Of a stretch of 64,000 nt of DNA, positions 24,185 through 32,801 are shown piece after piece. Below the pieces are notes generated by a model, which made no database searches, had not been told where the DNA came from, and worked only from the letters and a program-made list of their open reading frames with translations. The stretch lies in NCBI GenBank assembly GCA_002347645.1, contig DDYF01000047.1, forward strand, positions 62,001 through 126,000, read 5' to 3'. This DNA comes from Thermoleophilia bacterium UBA2241. Lineage in GTDB: Bacteria; Actinomycetota; Thermoleophilia; UBA2241. Both the position numbers and the translations under genes were made by a program. Within the stretch, counting starts at the first letter, position 1. Each line of letters begins with the position of its first letter.

Positions 24185-24812
24185 AGAGCTCGCTCACCGC
24201 CGCGTGCATCCTCGCCGCAGCTTCGGCGTAGACCTTGCTGCCGCGGCCTTCGAGGTCCGAGAGGTCCACCGGCGGGCCGACCTGCACGCGCAAGGCGGGG
24301 AACCCGGGGCGGCCGTCCTTCCACATGAGAGGGGTACCCCACGAGACCGCAGGGACGACGACCGCCCTGCCGCGCACCGCCAGCATGCCGACCCCCGGCA
24401 TGAACTCGTGGACGCGGCCGTCGCGATAGCGGTGTCCCTCGGGGAACATCATGAGGACGCCCCCCGCCTTGAGCACCGCGAGCGACTGCTCCAGGGCCGC
24501 GCGGTCGCCGGCACCCCGGTCGATCGGAAAGGCGCCGAGAGCCGTGACGACCTTCGCCAGGGGTCCGAACTTGAACAGCTCCTTCTTGGCCATGAAGCGC
24601 AGGGGCCGGTCGAAGACCATGCCCAGCACGAGCGGGTCGAGGTTGGCCTGGTGGTTGACGACGATGACTGCCGGGCCGCTCGCGGGCAGGTGCTCCGCCC
24701 CCCGCGCGCGGCACCGGTAGAGGCCACCGAAGATGAGCACGACGATCCAGCGCACGACGGTGTACAACGCGGTGTCGCCGTTCCCGCGGAGCGGCAGTCC
24801 CCAGAGCCTCAT
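24171..24812 (-). CDS. plsC: 1-acyl-sn-glycerol-3-phosphate acyltransferase (PlsC-like)
   Basis: This 213-residue protein acylates lysophosphatidate to phosphatidate. An N-terminal hydrophobic helix (VVRWIVVLIFGGLY) anchors it to the membrane. The HX4D motif is VVNHQANLDP and the phosphate-binding motif is FPEGHR. It works after PlsY, encoded nearby. The ATG at 24812 is preferred because it forms an ATGA overlap with the stop of a 10-codon leaderless ORF; an in-frame GTG at 24827 is the alternative. Neither has a convincing ribosome-binding site. Confidence 0.9.
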   Translation of the reverse strand: MRLWGLPLRGNGDTALYTVVRWIVVLIFGGLYRCRARGAEHLPASGPAVIVVNHQANLDPLVLGMVFDRPLRFMAKKELFKFGPLAKVVTALGAFPIDRGAGDRAALEQSLAVLKAGGVLMMFPEGHRYRDGRVHEFMPGVGMLAVRGRAVVVPAVSWGTPLMWKDGRPGFPALRVQVGPPVDLSDLEGRGSKVYAEAAARMHAAVSELYERV

Positions 24813-24854
24813 CGGCTTTGCCCGCACTTCATCCGACGCATGTGGACGACTCTA
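24809..24854 (-). promoter_or_regulatory. Internal promoter and leaderless mini-ORF upstream of plsC
   Basis: TAGAGT (24854-24849) is followed after 7 nt by ATG at 24841, placing initiation at or next to the start codon. The ORF encodes MRRMKCGQSR and stops at 24809, its TGA overlapping the plsC ATG (ATGA). No good -35 is visible. It may be a translational relay to plsC or chance; no homology is claimed. Confidence 0.35.
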
Positions 24855-24929
24855 CGCCACCCAGGCCAGGGGAACATCGCGGCGACACCGTGGTGCACCC
24901 CATGACCTTCCGCACGACCCGTGTGTGGC

Positions 24930-25619
24930 TCACTGCTCGAACACCCGTCGGGCGACCGCCTCGACGGCGTCGATGACCTCCTCCAGCGTCATCGCGGTCG
25001 TGTCGACGAGCACGGCGTCGCCCGCCCGTCGCAGCGGTGCGACCTCGCGCGCCGTGTCCCGGCGGTCCCGCTCGATCACGCTCGCGAGCACGTCGTCAAA
25101 GCTCACCGCAGCACCCGCCGCGCGCAGCTCGCGCAACCGGCGGCCGGCACGCACCTCGGGGCTCGCCGTCAGGTAGACCTTGACCGCCGCGTCGGGAAAC
25201 ACGTTCGTGCCGATGTCGCGGCCCTCCATGACGACGCCCCGCTCACGAGCGAGCTCCCTCTGCCAGTCGACGAGGAGCCGGCGCACGCGGGGGAGCGCCG
25301 ACACGCGCGACGCGAGCTCGCCGGCCGCCAGCGTGCGGATGTCGGCGCTCACGTCGCGCGGCCCGGCGAACAACCGTCCGGCCTCGTCGAACCGCAAGCG
25401 CGCCTGCAGCGCGAGGGCGAGGACGGCCTCTTCGTCGTCTGCCGACACGCCGGCCTCGTGCGCCAGCAGGCCCACGGCGCGATACATCGCCCCCGTGTCC
25501 AGATACAGAAACCCGAGCCGGCCGGCGACGGCGCGGGCAACGCTGCTCTTGCCGGACCCGCTCGGCCCGTCGATGGCCACGACCGCGACACGCGGCGAGC
25601 CGTGCGCCGCACCGGTCAC
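24930..25619 (-). CDS. cmk: Cytidylate kinase
   Basis: This 229-residue P-loop kinase phosphorylates CMP/dCMP. It has GPSGSGKSSVA (about 18-28), LDTGAMYRAVGLLA, EGRDIGTNVFPDA and the RDRRD lid region typical of Cmk. The GTG start at 25619 overlaps the tyrA stop (GTGA). It is the last gene of the aroH-hisC-aroF-tyrA-cmk run, followed by a 117-bp gap with a fresh promoter for plsC. Confidence 0.96.
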   Translation of the reverse strand: MTGAAHGSPRVAVVAIDGPSGSGKSSVARAVAGRLGFLYLDTGAMYRAVGLLAHEAGVSADDEEAVLALALQARLRFDEAGRLFAGPRDVSADIRTLAAGELASRVSALPRVRRLLVDWQRELARERGVVMEGRDIGTNVFPDAAVKVYLTASPEVRAGRRLRELRAAGAAVSFDDVLASVIERDRRDTAREVAPLRRAGDAVLVDTTAMTLEEVIDAVEAVARRVFEQ

Positions 25620-26737
25620 TCGACCGCCGGTCCCGTCATCGTCTCGTACCCGAGACCGGCGGTCAGGTGGCCGGCGCGCCGGCAGGCGTCCTCGCCGAGG
25701 ACGTAGATCGTGAGCGTGCCGCCGAGCTCGGCGCTCATGTGGTGCAGGGCCAGGTCCTCGACGTTGATGTTCGCATCGCCGAGGGCGACCATGATCTCCT
25801 TGAGGACGCCGGGCCGGTCGGGGATCGTGACGAGCACCTTGTGCAGCTCGCTCGGCTCCAGGCTGCCCTCGACCAGCATGCGTTCGCGGTGCGCGGCGGC
25901 GCGCGCGATGGTGCCGCCGAGGAGCTCCGTGTCCCCGGCCGCGAGGGCCTCGAGCACCTCCTGCAGGCCGTCCTGGAACGTCGCCAACGCGGCCAGGAGC
26001 GCGGCGCGGTTGTCGAGGAAGATGTCGGTCCAGACGCGGCGATTGCTGCCCGCGACCCGGGTCAAGTCCCGAAAGCTCGGGCCGGCCGAGAGCAAGGCGT
26101 CGCGCGACCCCGCATGCTGCCCGGCCTGCGTCATGAGCAGGTTGGCGAGCACGTGAGGCAGATGACTCATGACCGCCATCAGCCGGTCGTGCTCGCCCGG
26201 GTCGATGGCCACGGGGCGCGCGCCGATCTCGGCCACACAGGCGGAGAGCCTGCGGTAGGCGTCGGCGTCGACGTGCGCCCCCGGGGTGAGGAAGTACGTC
26301 GCGCCGTCGTAGAGCGAGGCGCGGGCGTTCGCGACCCCAGCGGCCTCCGAGCCGCACATGGGGTGCCCGCCGATGCAACGCGCTTGCTCGTCCGGCGCGA
26401 GCGCGCGCATCAGCGGCCCCTTGGTGCTCCCCACGTCGGTGACGATGGTGCCGGGCCGCGCGCCGCGCAGAGCAGCCTTGACGTGCTCGATCACGAGGCG
26501 GACGGGCGTCGCGACGACGACCAGGTCGGCCGCCGCGGCTGCCTCAGCCGTGCTGTCGCACGTCATGGTGACGGCGCCGTGCTCGAGCGCGAGCTGAAGC
26601 GTCTCGGGGCTCCGGCTCACGCCGATGACCTCGCGCGCTCCCGCGCGGCGCGCCGCCAGGCCGAACGACCCACCCATGAGGCCGACGCCCACGACCGCCA
26701 GCGTCAGATCTTCGAGGCTCCCGCCGGCCACGGCCAC
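25616..26737 (-). CDS. tyrA: Prephenate dehydrogenase with C-terminal ACT domain
   Basis: This 373-residue protein oxidises prephenate toward tyrosine. The NAD-binding motif is VVGVGLMGGSFG (about 12-23); GGHPMCGSEAAGV holds the catalytic histidine region, and MSHLPHVLANLL follows. An ACT domain (about 295-370, TIPDRPGVLKEIMVALGD) suggests amino acid feedback control. The GTG at 26737 shares a base with the aroF stop (TAGTG), and AAGGA lies about 11 nt upstream. Confidence 0.93.
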   Translation of the reverse strand: MAVAGGSLEDLTLAVVGVGLMGGSFGLAARRAGAREVIGVSRSPETLQLALEHGAVTMTCDSTAEAAAAADLVVVATPVRLVIEHVKAALRGARPGTIVTDVGSTKGPLMRALAPDEQARCIGGHPMCGSEAAGVANARASLYDGATYFLTPGAHVDADAYRRLSACVAEIGARPVAIDPGEHDRLMAVMSHLPHVLANLLMTQAGQHAGSRDALLSAGPSFRDLTRVAGSNRRVWTDIFLDNRAALLAALATFQDGLQEVLEALAAGDTELLGGTIARAAAHRERMLVEGSLEPSELHKVLVTIPDRPGVLKEIMVALGDANINVEDLALHHMSAELGGTLTIYVLGEDACRRAGHLTAGLGYETMTGPAVE

Positions 26738-27753
26738 TAGGCGACGTCCTTGCCCGCCCAGCGGGCCAACTCGAGGACGCGGTCGGCGTATTCGCCGAAC
26801 GTCGCCGTCGGGATGGACTGCGGCCCGTCGCACAGGGCGTGCTCGGGATACGGGTGTGTCTCAACGATGATCCCGTCGGCGCCGGCGGCGACGCCGGCCA
26901 GCGAGAGGGGCAGGACGAGGTCGCGACGGCCCGTGGCGTGGCTCGGATCGACCACGACGGGCAGGTGGCAGGCGAGCTTGGCGGCGGCGACGGCCCCTAG
27001 GTCGAGCGTGTTGCGCGTCGCCGTCTCGAAGGTGCGGATGCCGCGCTCACACAGGATCACCTCGCGGTTCCCGCCCTTGACGACGTACTCCGCCGCCATG
27101 AGCCACTCCTCGACGGTCGCCGAGAGACCTCGCTTGAGGAGTACCGGCTTGTCGAGGCGGCCCACCTCTGCGAGCAGGAGGAAGTTCTGCATGTTGCGGG
27201 CGCCGATCTGCACCACGTCGGCGTACTGGCACACGACGTCCAGGTCGCGGGGGTCCATGAGCTCGGTGACGATCGCCAGCCCGGTCTCGTCGCGGGCGGC
27301 GGCGAGCATCTTGAGCCCTTCTTCGCCGAGACCCTGAAAGGCGTACGGCGACGTCCGCGGCTTGAAGGCCCCGCCGCGCAGCATGTGCCCTCCGGCGGCC
27401 TTGACCGCGCGGGCCGACTCCATCACCTGGTCCGCGGTCTCGACCGAACAGGGACCCGCGATGATGGCGAAATGGCCGCCGCCGATCTTCGCGCCGCGGA
27501 TATCGATGACGGTGTCGGCCGCATGGAACTCCCGGCTGACGAGCTTGTACGGCTTGAGGATCGCCACCACGCGCTCGACGCCCGGCATCGCCTCGATGGG
27601 CAATCCCGTCAACTCCTCGCGGTCGCCGATGACGCCGATGACGGTGACCCGGTCGCCGCTCGAGACGTGCGCCGCGGCGCCCACCTCCTCGACGCGCGCC
27701 ACGACGCGGGCGACCTCTTCGGCCGTCGCCCCCTCGTGCATGATGACCATCAT
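26737..27753 (-). CDS. aroF: 3-deoxy-7-phosphoheptulonate (DAHP) synthase, type I-beta
   Basis: This 338-residue enzyme starts the shikimate pathway by condensing PEP and erythrose 4-phosphate. An N-terminal ferredoxin-like regulatory domain (about 1-68) precedes the barrel, the layout of Thermotoga-type DAHP synthase. Catalytic stretches are AGPCSVE, KPRTSPYAFQG, LLKRGLSATVEEW, DPSHATGRR and ETHPYPEHALCDG. ATG 27753 is 2 bp after the hisC stop with AAGGAGG 11 nt upstream; a second ATG follows immediately. Confidence 0.96.
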   Translation of the reverse strand: MMVIMHEGATAEEVARVVARVEEVGAAAHVSSGDRVTVIGVIGDREELTGLPIEAMPGVERVVAILKPYKLVSREFHAADTVIDIRGAKIGGGHFAIIAGPCSVETADQVMESARAVKAAGGHMLRGGAFKPRTSPYAFQGLGEEGLKMLAAARDETGLAIVTELMDPRDLDVVCQYADVVQIGARNMQNFLLLAEVGRLDKPVLLKRGLSATVEEWLMAAEYVVKGGNREVILCERGIRTFETATRNTLDLGAVAAAKLACHLPVVVDPSHATGRRDLVLPLSLAGVAAGADGIIVETHPYPEHALCDGPQSIPTATFGEYADRVLELARWAGKDVA

Positions 27754-27755
27754 GC

Positions 27756-28880
27756 TCAGCTCGTCCTCCTTTCCGGTGCTTCCGTGGAACCCGGCTCGAG
27801 CAGGGCGAGCCTCTCCAGGAAGAAGTCGATCTCGGGGCGCGTCCCCACGCTGACCCGGGCCCACCCGGGGCAGCCGAGCGAGTGACCGTCGCGCACGATA
27901 GCGCCCTGCCTGAGCAGCGCCTCGAAGGCACCTTCGGGGGGCACGCGCAGGCCCCGTACGTCGACCAGCATGAAGTTGGCCTCGCTCGGGACGGTCGCGC
28001 GGCACCGGTCGGCGAGCCGTTCCACCATGTAGGCGCGGAGGGCGGCGTTCTCGCGCGCGCGCGCCTTGACCTGATCCTGGTGCTTCAGCGCCTCGATCGC
28101 CGCCGCCTGCGCCAGCCGGTTCACGTTGAACGGCTGGCGCAGCTTGTCGATGGCCAGCTTGAGCTCGGGCGCGCACAGCCCGTAGCCCACGCGCAGGCCG
28201 CAGAGGCCGTAGATCTTCGAGAACGTGCGCAACACCACGACGTTGGAGTGCGCGGCCTGCAGCGCGAGGGCGTCCTGCGCGTCGGGCGCGCTGACGAACT
28301 CGTTGTACGCCTCGTCCACGATCACGAGCACGTCGTCCGGCACACGTTGAGCCAACTCCGCAACGGCGGCCACCGGGACATACGTGCCCGTCGGGTTGTT
28401 CGGGTTGCACACCACGACGAGCTTCGTGCGCGGGGTGACGGCGCGCGCCATCGCCTCGAGGTCGTGCGCGAACTGCAGCGTGGGGACCTTCACGGCCTTC
28501 GCGCCGTGCCTTCGGCACAGGTCCTCGTAGACCACGAACGACGGGTCGGCGAACACGCACTCGTCGCCGGGCTCGAGGAGCGCGTCGCCGATGAGCATCA
28601 GCAACTCGCACGAGCCGTTACCCACGGCGATCTCTTCTCCCACGCGCCCGTAGTGGGCCGCGAGCGCCGCACGCAGGTCGGTGCAGTGCCCGTCCGGGTA
28701 CCGGTTCAGATCTTCGATGGCGGCGACGATCGCGGCGCGCACCTCGTCGAACGGAGGCACGGGGAACTCGTTGGACGCGAGCTTGACGACCTCGCTCAGG
28801 CCGAAGCGGCGCATCACGAGCTCGAGGGGCTGACCGGGCTCGTAGGCGACCATGTCGTCGAGTTGGGGGATCAGTCTCAT
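27756..28880 (-). CDS. hisC: HisC-like class I aminotransferase
   Basis: This 374-residue PLP enzyme of the histidinol-phosphate aminotransferase family has YPDGHCTDLRAALA, NPNNPTGT, DEAYNEF and the PLP lysine in TFSKIYGLCGLRVGYG. Its place between chorismate mutase and DAHP synthase suggests it transaminates aromatic 2-oxo acids (phenylpyruvate or 4-hydroxyphenylpyruvate), possibly besides histidinol phosphate; no other his genes are seen here. ATG at 28880 with GGAG upstream is preferred to a start nine codons earlier. Confidence 0.88.
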   Translation of the reverse strand: MRLIPQLDDMVAYEPGQPLELVMRRFGLSEVVKLASNEFPVPPFDEVRAAIVAAIEDLNRYPDGHCTDLRAALAAHYGRVGEEIAVGNGSCELLMLIGDALLEPGDECVFADPSFVVYEDLCRRHGAKAVKVPTLQFAHDLEAMARAVTPRTKLVVVCNPNNPTGTYVPVAAVAELAQRVPDDVLVIVDEAYNEFVSAPDAQDALALQAAHSNVVVLRTFSKIYGLCGLRVGYGLCAPELKLAIDKLRQPFNVNRLAQAAAIEALKHQDQVKARARENAALRAYMVERLADRCRATVPSEANFMLVDVRGLRVPPEGAFEALLRQGAIVRDGHSLGCPGWARVSVGTRPEIDFFLERLALLEPGSTEAPERRTS

Positions 28881-28917
28881 CGGCTCACTCCGGCAGAGCT
28901 CGAGCACCCGTCGCGCG

Positions 28918-29298
28918 TCACTGGGGAAGGTCGAGCCGGAGCTGCCGCGCGCCGTGCAGGTAGACGTGCCGCGGCGCCCGTTCGTCGTCGAGATAGCAGT
29001 GGACGAGCACGCGCACGCAGCGCTCGACCGCGCCGGCCACGGGGATCTCCTGACAGCACAGCAGCGGCGTCTGCGCGAGGCCGACGCCGCGCGCCGCGGC
29101 GGCCGGAAAGTCGGCCGTCAGGTCGGGGGTCGCGGAGAACAGCACGCTGACGATGTCGTCGACGACGAGCGCGTTGCGCTCGCGCAGCGTCTCGATGAGC
29201 TCGGCCGTCCGCTCGCGGATCGCCGCACTCGTGTCGGTCTCGACGGTCGTCGCCCCGCGCAGCGCGCGCAGCCGCGAAGGAGTCGCGTGTGGAGTCAT
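28918..29298 (-). CDS. aroH: Chorismate mutase, AroH class
   Basis: This 126-residue monofunctional mutase turns chorismate into prephenate. It matches the Bacillus AroH fold: RALRGATTVETDT at the N-terminus with the substrate arginine, SVLFSATPDLTADFPA, LLCCQEIPVAGAVERCVRVLVH with the active-site glutamate and arginine, and HVYLHGARQLRLDL at the end. ATG 29298 has AGGGA upstream. It heads aroH-hisC-aroF-tyrA-cmk and has a TATACT -10 element of its own. Confidence 0.96.
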   Translation of the reverse strand: MTPHATPSRLRALRGATTVETDTSAAIRERTAELIETLRERNALVVDDIVSVLFSATPDLTADFPAAAARGVGLAQTPLLCCQEIPVAGAVERCVRVLVHCYLDDERAPRHVYLHGARQLRLDLPQ

Positions 29299-29325
29299 CG
29301 TCCCTGCCTCGTCGTGGGAGCAGAG

Positions 29326-29331
29326 AGTATA
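29326..29331 (-). promoter_or_regulatory. -10 element of an internal promoter before aroH
   Basis: TATACT preceded directly by TG (GGTGTATACT, reading leftward from 29335) lies 27 nt before the aroH start, predicting a leader of about 21 nt. GC-rich inverted repeats such as CCCGG-TCGGG-CCGGG lie between the rluB stop and this element. No clear -35 is seen. It could let the aromatic genes be expressed apart from parA-ftsZ-scpAB-rluB. Confidence 0.5.
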
Positions 29332-29371
29332 CACCGGGGTCCCGGCCCGACCGGGAGCCCGGCGGCCGCGC

Positions 29372-30178
29372 TCAGTCTCTCTCGTCGGCCGCCGGCGGCT
29401 CCACCGCGGCCAGCGGCACGGGGTCACCCTCCACCTCGGCGGCCACCGCCGTGTCGACGTCTTCGCCGGCGCGCCGCAGGCCGTCGACCTCGTCCGCGCT
29501 GAGCTCGCGGAACCCGCCCGGCGACAGGCCCTTGTCGGAGAGCGGGCCATACCGCCGCCGGTGCAACTCCTCGACCGGCAGCTCGAGCGCCTGGAACATA
29601 CGGCGTACCTGGCGTTTTCGGCCCTCGTGGACCGTCACGTCGAGCAGCGCCGTCTTGGCGCTCTGCTTGCGCAAGTCCACCACTGCCGGCGCCGTCACAC
29701 CGTCCTCCAGGACGACCCCTTGTCGAAGGCTGGCCAGCGCCCGCCGCGTTACCTTGCCGCGCACGCGCACGGAGTACGTCTTGGGCACCCCGTACCGGGG
29801 ATGCATGAGGCGATTGGCGAGCACGCCGTCGTTCGTGAGCACTATGAGACCCGTCGTGTCGACGTCCAGTCTGCCGACCGGGAAGAGAGCGCGGCCGTCG
29901 GGCACCAGGTCGACGATCACCCGCTCGGCGTGCGGGTCGCTGCGCGTGCTCGCGACGCCCCGCGGCTTGTTCACGAGGACGTAGCGCAGCGCGCGGAGGA
30001 CGACCGGGACATCGTTCACGGCGACGACGTCGCCTTCCCCGACCTTCTGGCGAGGGAAGGTGACCGTCTCGCCGTTCACGGTCACCGCGCCGCTCCGCAC
30101 CAGCTCGTCGCACGAGCGGCGCGATCCGGCACCGGCGCGCGCCAGAAAGACGACGAGGTTCATCGGCGCGGCGCTCAC
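29372..30178 (-). CDS. rluB: 23S rRNA pseudouridine synthase, RluB/RsuA family
   Basis: This 268-residue protein has an N-terminal S4 RNA-binding domain (about 6-60, FLARAGAGSRRSCDELVRSG) and the catalytic domain with the aspartate in GRLDVDTTGL, plus the family stretch VHEGRKRQVRRMF. The C-terminal 50 residues are acidic and Ala/Val-rich, beyond the usual domain. The GTG at 30178 is preferred: it overlaps the scpB stop (GTGA) and has GGAG 5 nt upstream, while an ATG five codons later has no such site. The scpA-scpB-rluB order is widely conserved. Confidence 0.92.
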   Translation of the reverse strand: MSAAPMNLVVFLARAGAGSRRSCDELVRSGAVTVNGETVTFPRQKVGEGDVVAVNDVPVVLRALRYVLVNKPRGVASTRSDPHAERVIVDLVPDGRALFPVGRLDVDTTGLIVLTNDGVLANRLMHPRYGVPKTYSVRVRGKVTRRALASLRQGVVLEDGVTAPAVVDLRKQSAKTALLDVTVHEGRKRQVRRMFQALELPVEELHRRRYGPLSDKGLSPGGFRELSADEVDGLRRAGEDVDTAVAAEVEGDPVPLAAVEPPAADERD

Positions 30179-30780
30179 GCGCGTCTCCGTGCGGCGTTCG
30201 CCAGCAGGCGCGCGCGGATCTCCTCGACCTCGCCCGCCTCGAGGGCGAACTCCTCCAGCGGCGGCAGCTCGTCGCGCGCCCGCAGCCCGAACAGCTTGAG
30301 GAACCGGTCGGTGGTGCCGTACAGGATGGGGGCGCCCGGCGTCGCGGCGCGCCCGCGCTCCTCGATGAGGCCCCGTTCCTCGAGCCCCGCGAGCGCCCAC
30401 TCCGACGACACACCGCGGACCTCGGCCACATCCGAGCGCGTGACCGGCTCGAGGTAGGCCACGACGCTCAGCGTCTCGAGCAGCGCCGGGCTCAGGTCCT
30501 CGGGCCGCTCCTGCCCGGTGTGACGGCGCACGGTCTCCGCGCAGTCCTCGGCCACCGAGAACGTGCTGCCCCCCGCGACCTCGTGCAGCACGATACCGTG
30601 CCGGCCGTCGGCGTACTCGTCAGCCAGCTGCGCGAGCGCCGTCGCGACCTCGTCGTCGCTCGCGCCGCAGGCCGCGGCGAGATCGGTCGCCGGCACGGGG
30701 CGCGGGGCGACGAACAGCAGGGCCTCGAGATGTCGTGAGAGTCCGTCCATGATCACGGTGAAGGGGGCGTCGTCAAGCAT
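30175..30780 (-). CDS. scpB: Segregation and condensation protein B
   Basis: This 201-residue ScpB binds the ScpA-SMC condensin complex as a dimer of winged-helix domains. The start (LSRHLEALLFVAPRPV), SPALLETLSVVAYLEPVTRSDVAEVRGV and ALAGLEERGLIEERGRA are typical, and GAPILYGTTDRFLKLFGL marks the second winged helix. ATG 30780 with GAGG close by is preferred over the ATG at codon 11. It follows scpA by 45 bp; smc is not in the window. Confidence 0.92.
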   Translation of the reverse strand: MLDDAPFTVIMDGLSRHLEALLFVAPRPVPATDLAAACGASDDEVATALAQLADEYADGRHGIVLHEVAGGSTFSVAEDCAETVRRHTGQERPEDLSPALLETLSVVAYLEPVTRSDVAEVRGVSSEWALAGLEERGLIEERGRAATPGAPILYGTTDRFLKLFGLRARDELPPLEEFALEAGEVEEIRARLLANAARRRA

Positions 30781-30825
30781 GCTACCTCAGCGCGGCTCGG
30801 CCGGTCATCCGGCATGGGAGCCGCC

Positions 30826-31614
30826 TCACCCCGCGACGACCGGTCGCAGCACCTTCGTCACCTCGATCTCTCCGAAGTGACGCGTCTGATGCAGGCGCGC
30901 CTCTCCACTGGCGTGCAGCTCGAGGAGAGCGAAGAACGTGACGGCACGCTCCAGTCGCCCCCGCGGTGCGACCGCGCTGAAGGTGAAGCGGCCGCTGTCT
31001 CCGAGCACGCGTCGCAGCCGCCGCAGCTCCCGCACGAGCGAGACGGCGAGATCAGCGAGGTGGCTCGTGTCCGGCGCCGGCGGGTCGCGCAAGAGCGGGG
31101 TCAGCGCGGCGGCCAGCGCTGATGGCGCGAGCAGACCCTTGGGCGCCGGGCGTCGCAGCAGGCCGGCGGGCACGGCGACGCCCCGGTACAGGCGCCCGGC
31201 GTGGTCCGTCCATCGTTCCTGGAGCATGCTGGCGGCGTTGCGGAACTGGCCGTACCAGACCAGACGCTCGAGCAGCTGGCGCGCCGCCTCGTCCGGGTCG
31301 AGGTCCTCGACCTCGAGCTCGGCGTCGTCTTCGAGCAGCAGGCGCGACTTCATCTCGAGCAGCGCCGCCACCAGGACGACGAACTGGGACGTGGCGTCGA
31401 GGTCGAACTCGCCGCTGTCGGCGAGACGCACGACGTACTCGGCGATGATGCGCGAGACGCGCACCTCCCAGATGTCGATCTCGTCGCGCAGAATGAGCGT
31501 GACGAGCAGATCGAACGGGCCGTCAAAGACGTCGAGATCGAGGTCGAGCTCCACGGCGGGAGAAGCGACGGCGGTGGCGTCCTGGCGCATCGCCGTCGCT
31601 TCGGGGTGCCGCAT
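30826..31614 (-). CDS. scpA: Segregation and condensation protein A
   Basis: This 262-residue kleisin closes the SMC ring and joins it to ScpB. The N-terminal DVFDGPFDLLVTLILRDEID is the family signature, followed by FVVLVAALLEMKSRLLL, and a C-terminal winged helix with VTFFALLELHASGEARLHQ. The central region is charged and variable. ATG at 31614 lies 8 bp after the ftsZ stop; an ATG eight codons later is possible. Confidence 0.93.
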   Translation of the reverse strand: MRHPEATAMRQDATAVASPAVELDLDLDVFDGPFDLLVTLILRDEIDIWEVRVSRIIAEYVVRLADSGEFDLDATSQFVVLVAALLEMKSRLLLEDDAELEVEDLDPDEAARQLLERLVWYGQFRNAASMLQERWTDHAGRLYRGVAVPAGLLRRPAPKGLLAPSALAAALTPLLRDPPAPDTSHLADLAVSLVRELRRLRRVLGDSGRFTFSAVAPRGRLERAVTFFALLELHASGEARLHQTRHFGEIEVTKVLRPVVAG

Positions 31615-31622
31615 GACGCGCC

Positions 31623-32801
31623 TTACTCCTCGGGCTGATGGACGAAGGAGGGGATCTCGAACTCGCCGGGCGGCGACCCGCCGGACGGCTTGGCCGGCTC
31701 ACGCGGCGCGCGCGCGGCCCCCTGCGGTGCGGGCGCGGACCCGCGTGCCGCACGCCCCGCCTCGTCGCCGAAGCCCGTCGCGACGACCGTCACCGCGATC
31801 TTGCCTTCGAGGCGCTCGTCGACGACCGCCCCGAAGATGATGTTCGCGTCGTCGTGTGCCGCGGCCGCGATCATCCCGGCGGTCTCGTTGACCTCGAAGA
31901 GGGTCAGGTCGGCCCCGCCGGTGATGTTGAGCAGGATGCCCTTGGCACCCTCGATCGAGGTCTCGAGCAGTGGCGACAGGATCGCCATCTCCGCCGCCGT
32001 CTGCGCCCGGTTCTCCCCGCTGCCGACGCCGATGCCGAGGAGCGCCGTCCCGGCGTCCTTGACGATGGTGCGCACGTCGGCGAAGTCCAGGTTGATGAGT
32101 CCCGGCACCGTGATGAGGTCCGAGATGCCCTGCACGCCCTGTCGCAGGATGTCGTCGGCGTGGCGGAAGGCCTCGACGACGCTGGTCGTGCGCTCGACGA
32201 CCTCGATGAGGCGGTCGTTCGGGATGGCGATCACGGTGTCGGCGACGCCCCGGAGCCGGCCGATCCCTTCTTCGGCCTGGCGCAGGCGCCGGCTCCCCTC
32301 GAAGTGGAAGGGCTTGGTCACGATGGCGATCGTCACCGCGCCGAGCTCGCGCGCCACGGCGGCGATGACCGGCGCGCCGCCGGTACCCGTGCCGCCGCCT
32401 TCGCCCGCGGTCACGAACACCAGGTCGGCGCCGCGGAGCGCCGCCTTGAGCTGGTCGCGCGAGGCCTCCATGGCCGCGCGTCCGACCTCCGGGTCGGCTC
32501 CCCCGCCGAGGCCGTGCGTGATCTCCTGCCCGATGTGGATCTTCACGTCGGCGTCGCAGACGTCGAGCTGCTGCACGTCGGTGTTGACGGCGATGAACTC
32601 GACACCCTTGACGCCCGAGTCCACCATCCGGTTCACGGCGTTCGTGCCGGCGCCGCCCACGCCCACGACCTTGATGGTCGTGACGTAGGGGCGACCCTTG
32701 ACCGGTGGTTCGAGCCCCCCCGGCTCACCGGTCGGCGCCATGCCGTCCGTGCGCCGGAAGAGCTCGCTCAACCCATCCTTCATGCTAGGACGATCGACCA
32801 T
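31623..32801 (-). CDS. ftsZ: Cell division GTPase FtsZ
   Basis: This 392-residue tubulin homologue forms the division ring. GTP-binding VVGVGGAGTNAVNRM starts near residue 42, and the T7 loop reads LINLDFADVRTI. The tubulin signature is TAGEGGGTGTGGAP, with glutamate where most bacteria have methionine (AGMGGGTGTG). A leader of about 38 residues precedes the fold; after a Pro/Ala linker the C-terminal peptide EFEIPSFVHQ fits the tail that binds FtsA/SepF-like partners. ATG at 32801 has GGGAGG 6 nt upstream and overlaps the parA end by 17 bases. The location between parA and scpA, outside a dcw cluster, is unusual. Confidence 0.95.
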   Translation of the reverse strand: MVDRPSMKDGLSELFRRTDGMAPTGEPGGLEPPVKGRPYVTTIKVVGVGGAGTNAVNRMVDSGVKGVEFIAVNTDVQQLDVCDADVKIHIGQEITHGLGGGADPEVGRAAMEASRDQLKAALRGADLVFVTAGEGGGTGTGGAPVIAAVARELGAVTIAIVTKPFHFEGSRRLRQAEEGIGRLRGVADTVIAIPNDRLIEVVERTTSVVEAFRHADDILRQGVQGISDLITVPGLINLDFADVRTIVKDAGTALLGIGVGSGENRAQTAAEMAILSPLLETSIEGAKGILLNITGGADLTLFEVNETAGMIAAAAHDDANIIFGAVVDERLEGKIAVTVVATGFGDEAGRAARGSAPAPQGAARAPREPAKPSGGSPPGEFEIPSFVHQPEE

